This document shows, one piece after another, positions 13,716-14,898 of a DNA stretch of 14,898 nucleotides. Numbering within the stretch: the stretch's first letter is position 1; every line of letters begins with the position of its first letter. Source of the stretch: Streptosporangiaceae bacterium (GTDB lineage: Bacteria > Actinomycetota > Actinomycetes > Streptosporangiales > Streptosporangiaceae). The stretch is from contig JASHSO010000325.1 in assembly GCA_030038715.1 (NCBI GenBank), positions 1 through 14,898 of the forward strand, read 5' to 3'. The notes below the pieces were generated by a model. That model did not search any database, was not told the DNA's origin, and was given only the letters and a program-made list of their open reading frames with translations. Position numbers and translations under genes: made by a program.

Positions 13716-14303
13716 CTAGGCCGCTCGGGTCTCCAAGCGGTCCTCGTAGAGCTGCTCGGGACCGCCATCCTCGTGGTCGGCCAACCAGACGACGGTCAGC
13801 TCAAAGCTGTGGGCCAGTTCAACGATCGGCTCGACCAGCGGCCGGGGCGCATCCCACGCCGTATCGAAGCTGTACTGGAGGGTCTCGTCCCAGACTTCAG
13901 CGGACGGTTCGTAGGCGTTCCACTTGGTCCCCCACTCCCGGTTACACCACTCGTACCAGGTCGGCACCCCGTACTGGCGGAGGTTGGCCAGCGCCTGTCG
14001 GCCCAGCTCGACCGTCCCGGGCTCCTTGACGGCTAGCAGCTCCCGCAGGGCCTTCGGCCCGCCGACCCCCGGATACTCCCTCTCGAACCACGGCAGCTGG
14101 CGGTAGCTGTCGAACTGCTGCCGGCTGAAGCAGGCCATCCCTAAGTTCGTCCGGCTGCCCGACTCGATCTCCAGCTCCCCCGGCATCGGCCTGATCCGGT
14201 TGAAGTCGACCACTCCGTTCTCACCGTCAAGAGCGTCCTTAAAGCACTCCAGCTGCGTCTTCTCACCCTGCAAGGTGATCTCGTTGGTTGTCCAATTTGG
14301 CAT
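13716..14303 (-). CDS. DUF1281/Api92-like ferredoxin-fold protein
   Basis: I choose the ATG at 14303 because GAGGAG lies 9 nt upstream and the family start MPNW is there; an alternative at 14333 would overlap the terminator at 14336-14365. The product is about 195 residues. It has PNWTTNEITLQGEK at the N-terminus, DFNRIRPMPGELE near 32-45, a long middle helix, and WCNREWGTKWNA near 120-131. The C-terminal part (LTVVWLADHEDGG) is acidic. These are hallmarks of DUF1281/Api92-like proteins, known from plasmids and phages and of unknown molecular role. It follows the DUF3768 gene across a terminator. Confidence 0.85.
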   Translation of the reverse strand: MPNWTTNEITLQGEKTQLECFKDALDGENGVVDFNRIRPMPGELEIESGSRTNLGMACFSRQQFDSYRQLPWFEREYPGVGGPKALRELLAVKEPGTVELGRQALANLRQYGVPTWYEWCNREWGTKWNAYEPSAEVWDETLQYSFDTAWDAPRPLVEPIVELAHSFELTVVWLADHEDGGPEQLYEDRLETRAA

Positions 14304-14335
14304 ACACTGTTTCTCCTCATTTAGGTTTAGCAATC

Positions 14336-14365
14336 AAAAAAGCCACCGGGAGTCTTCCGGCGGCT
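14336..14365 (-). terminator. Intrinsic terminator between the DUF3768 and DUF1281-like genes
   Basis: On the minus strand AGCCGCCGG (14365-14357) pairs with CCGGTGGCT (14349-14341), with one G-T wobble and a 7-nt loop, and TTTTT follows. This is a clear Rho-independent terminator. It overlaps the stop of the DUF3768 gene and lies 32 bp before the next start. Confidence 0.9.
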
Positions 14366-14678
14366 ACCATTCGCTCTCCAGCAGGACGGTTAAGACCCGC
14401 CGGCACTCCGGCGAGAGCGGGTCCCGCCCGTTCTCGAGCTGCTGGTCGTAGTAGTCAATTTTCCAGTACACGGTCTCGCCTCTCCACTCGATGACGCCGA
14501 AGTCGTGTTCGCCGTAGGGATCGTCGCCCTCGGTGAAGGTCTCGTAGCGCCGCACCCGGCCCAGCAGCCCGGGCAGGCCGCCCAACTCGACCACGCCGCG
14601 AGTCAGGATCACCTCGTGGGTCGTCGTCCGGAACCGATCATTCAGGACCGCGATCTTGGCTGCTCGCTCTGTCTCCAT
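14364..14678 (-). CDS. DUF3768 family protein
   Basis: The 104-residue product has the family signature almost throughout: LNDRFRTT, VILTRGV, FTEGDDPYGEHDFG, VYWKIDYYDQ and a terminus with RRVLTVLLESEW. The function of DUF3768 is not known; it is usually met on plasmids, in my memory mostly from Alphaproteobacteria, so its presence here suggests exchange between phyla or a wider spread than I recall. The ATG at 14678 has AAAGGAGGT with a 5-nt gap. A terminator overlaps its 3' end, so most transcripts should stop there. Confidence 0.88.
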   Translation of the reverse strand: METERAAKIAVLNDRFRTTTHEVILTRGVVELGGLPGLLGRVRRYETFTEGDDPYGEHDFGVIEWRGETVYWKIDYYDQQLENGRDPLSPECRRVLTVLLESEW

Positions 14679-14898
14679 TCCTGACCTCCTTTCATTCCGT
14701 GACGTACTTCACTGCAGCCGGTCGACCTCCCGCCGCCAAGAAGGGAGGCACGGCCCATTAGGCGGCCGGGTCAATCTGGAGCGCCCCACCGGACGAACGA
14801 GATTGAGCCCTGGACGCCGGGGGCCGTAGACTGAAAGAAGGCGGGAGGAGGAATCCCCTTCCCCGATCTCTAGCTCGCCACGCGGCCCTCCTCGAAAA
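14679..14898. other. Right flank, no gene seen
   Basis: The stretch holds the upstream region of the DUF3768 gene. An inverted repeat CCTCCC (14726-14731) / GGGAGG (14743-14748) could regulate it. On the plus strand TTGAGC (14803-14808), 18 nt, then TAGACT (14827-14832) would make a reasonable housekeeping promoter reading out of the window, but no start codon or gene is in view to support it. Confidence 0.3.

Noticed and set aside
1..14898. CRISPR array, tRNA, rRNA or insertion sequence
   Set aside because: No regularly spaced long repeats, cloverleaf, rRNA-like sequence or transposase motif was recognised on either strand.

Overview
This window looks like part of a conjugative or mobilisable element (plasmid or integrated element) from a GC-rich Actinomycetota. 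I infer the phylum from protein families: an XRE regulator with a DUF5753 domain, a DUF6879 partner, a DUF2637-type membrane protein, actinobacterial-style small GIY-YIG and Zn-motif proteins, and a long MobF relaxase. I cannot name a genus. All convincing genes but one lie on the minus strand.

Layout, in transcription order (right to left). (a) 14678-13716: a DUF3768 gene, an intrinsic terminator, then a DUF1281/Api92-like gene, possibly followed by a small doubtful ORF. (b) About 13560-12970: a gene-poor stretch with several inverted and direct repeats and an AT-rich patch, just upstream of the relaxase; this is the best oriT candidate. (c) 12969-8189: a 1436-residue MobF relaxase-helicase followed by a small cysteine-rich protein. 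(d) 7649-8167, plus strand: a lone PD-(D/E)XK nuclease-like protein. (e) 7392-5801: a three-gene regulatory module of a 66-residue protein, a DUF6879 protein and an XRE-DUF5753 regulator. (f) 5551 to the left edge: a tightly packed transfer operon with a DUF2637-type membrane protein, a TraG/VirD4-type coupling ATPase, a DUF4913-like protein, a hypothetical, a two-HTH protein, a GIY-YIG protein, a Zn-motif protein and an 84-residue protein. Many of these genes overlap by 1-13 bp. Two further coding-like stretches continue to the window edge.

How the parts fit: the relaxase would nick and unwind the element, the coupling ATPase would deliver the DNA-protein complex to a channel, and the membrane and small proteins would assist. 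No mating-pore ATPase, replication or integration genes are in view.

The most notable observation is a near-identical operator-like palindrome in front of both the regulatory module (7439-7463) and the transfer operon (5582-5605). This suggests the XRE-DUF5753 regulator controls its own genes and the transfer genes together. A degraded relative may lie in front of the relaxase (13011-13032).
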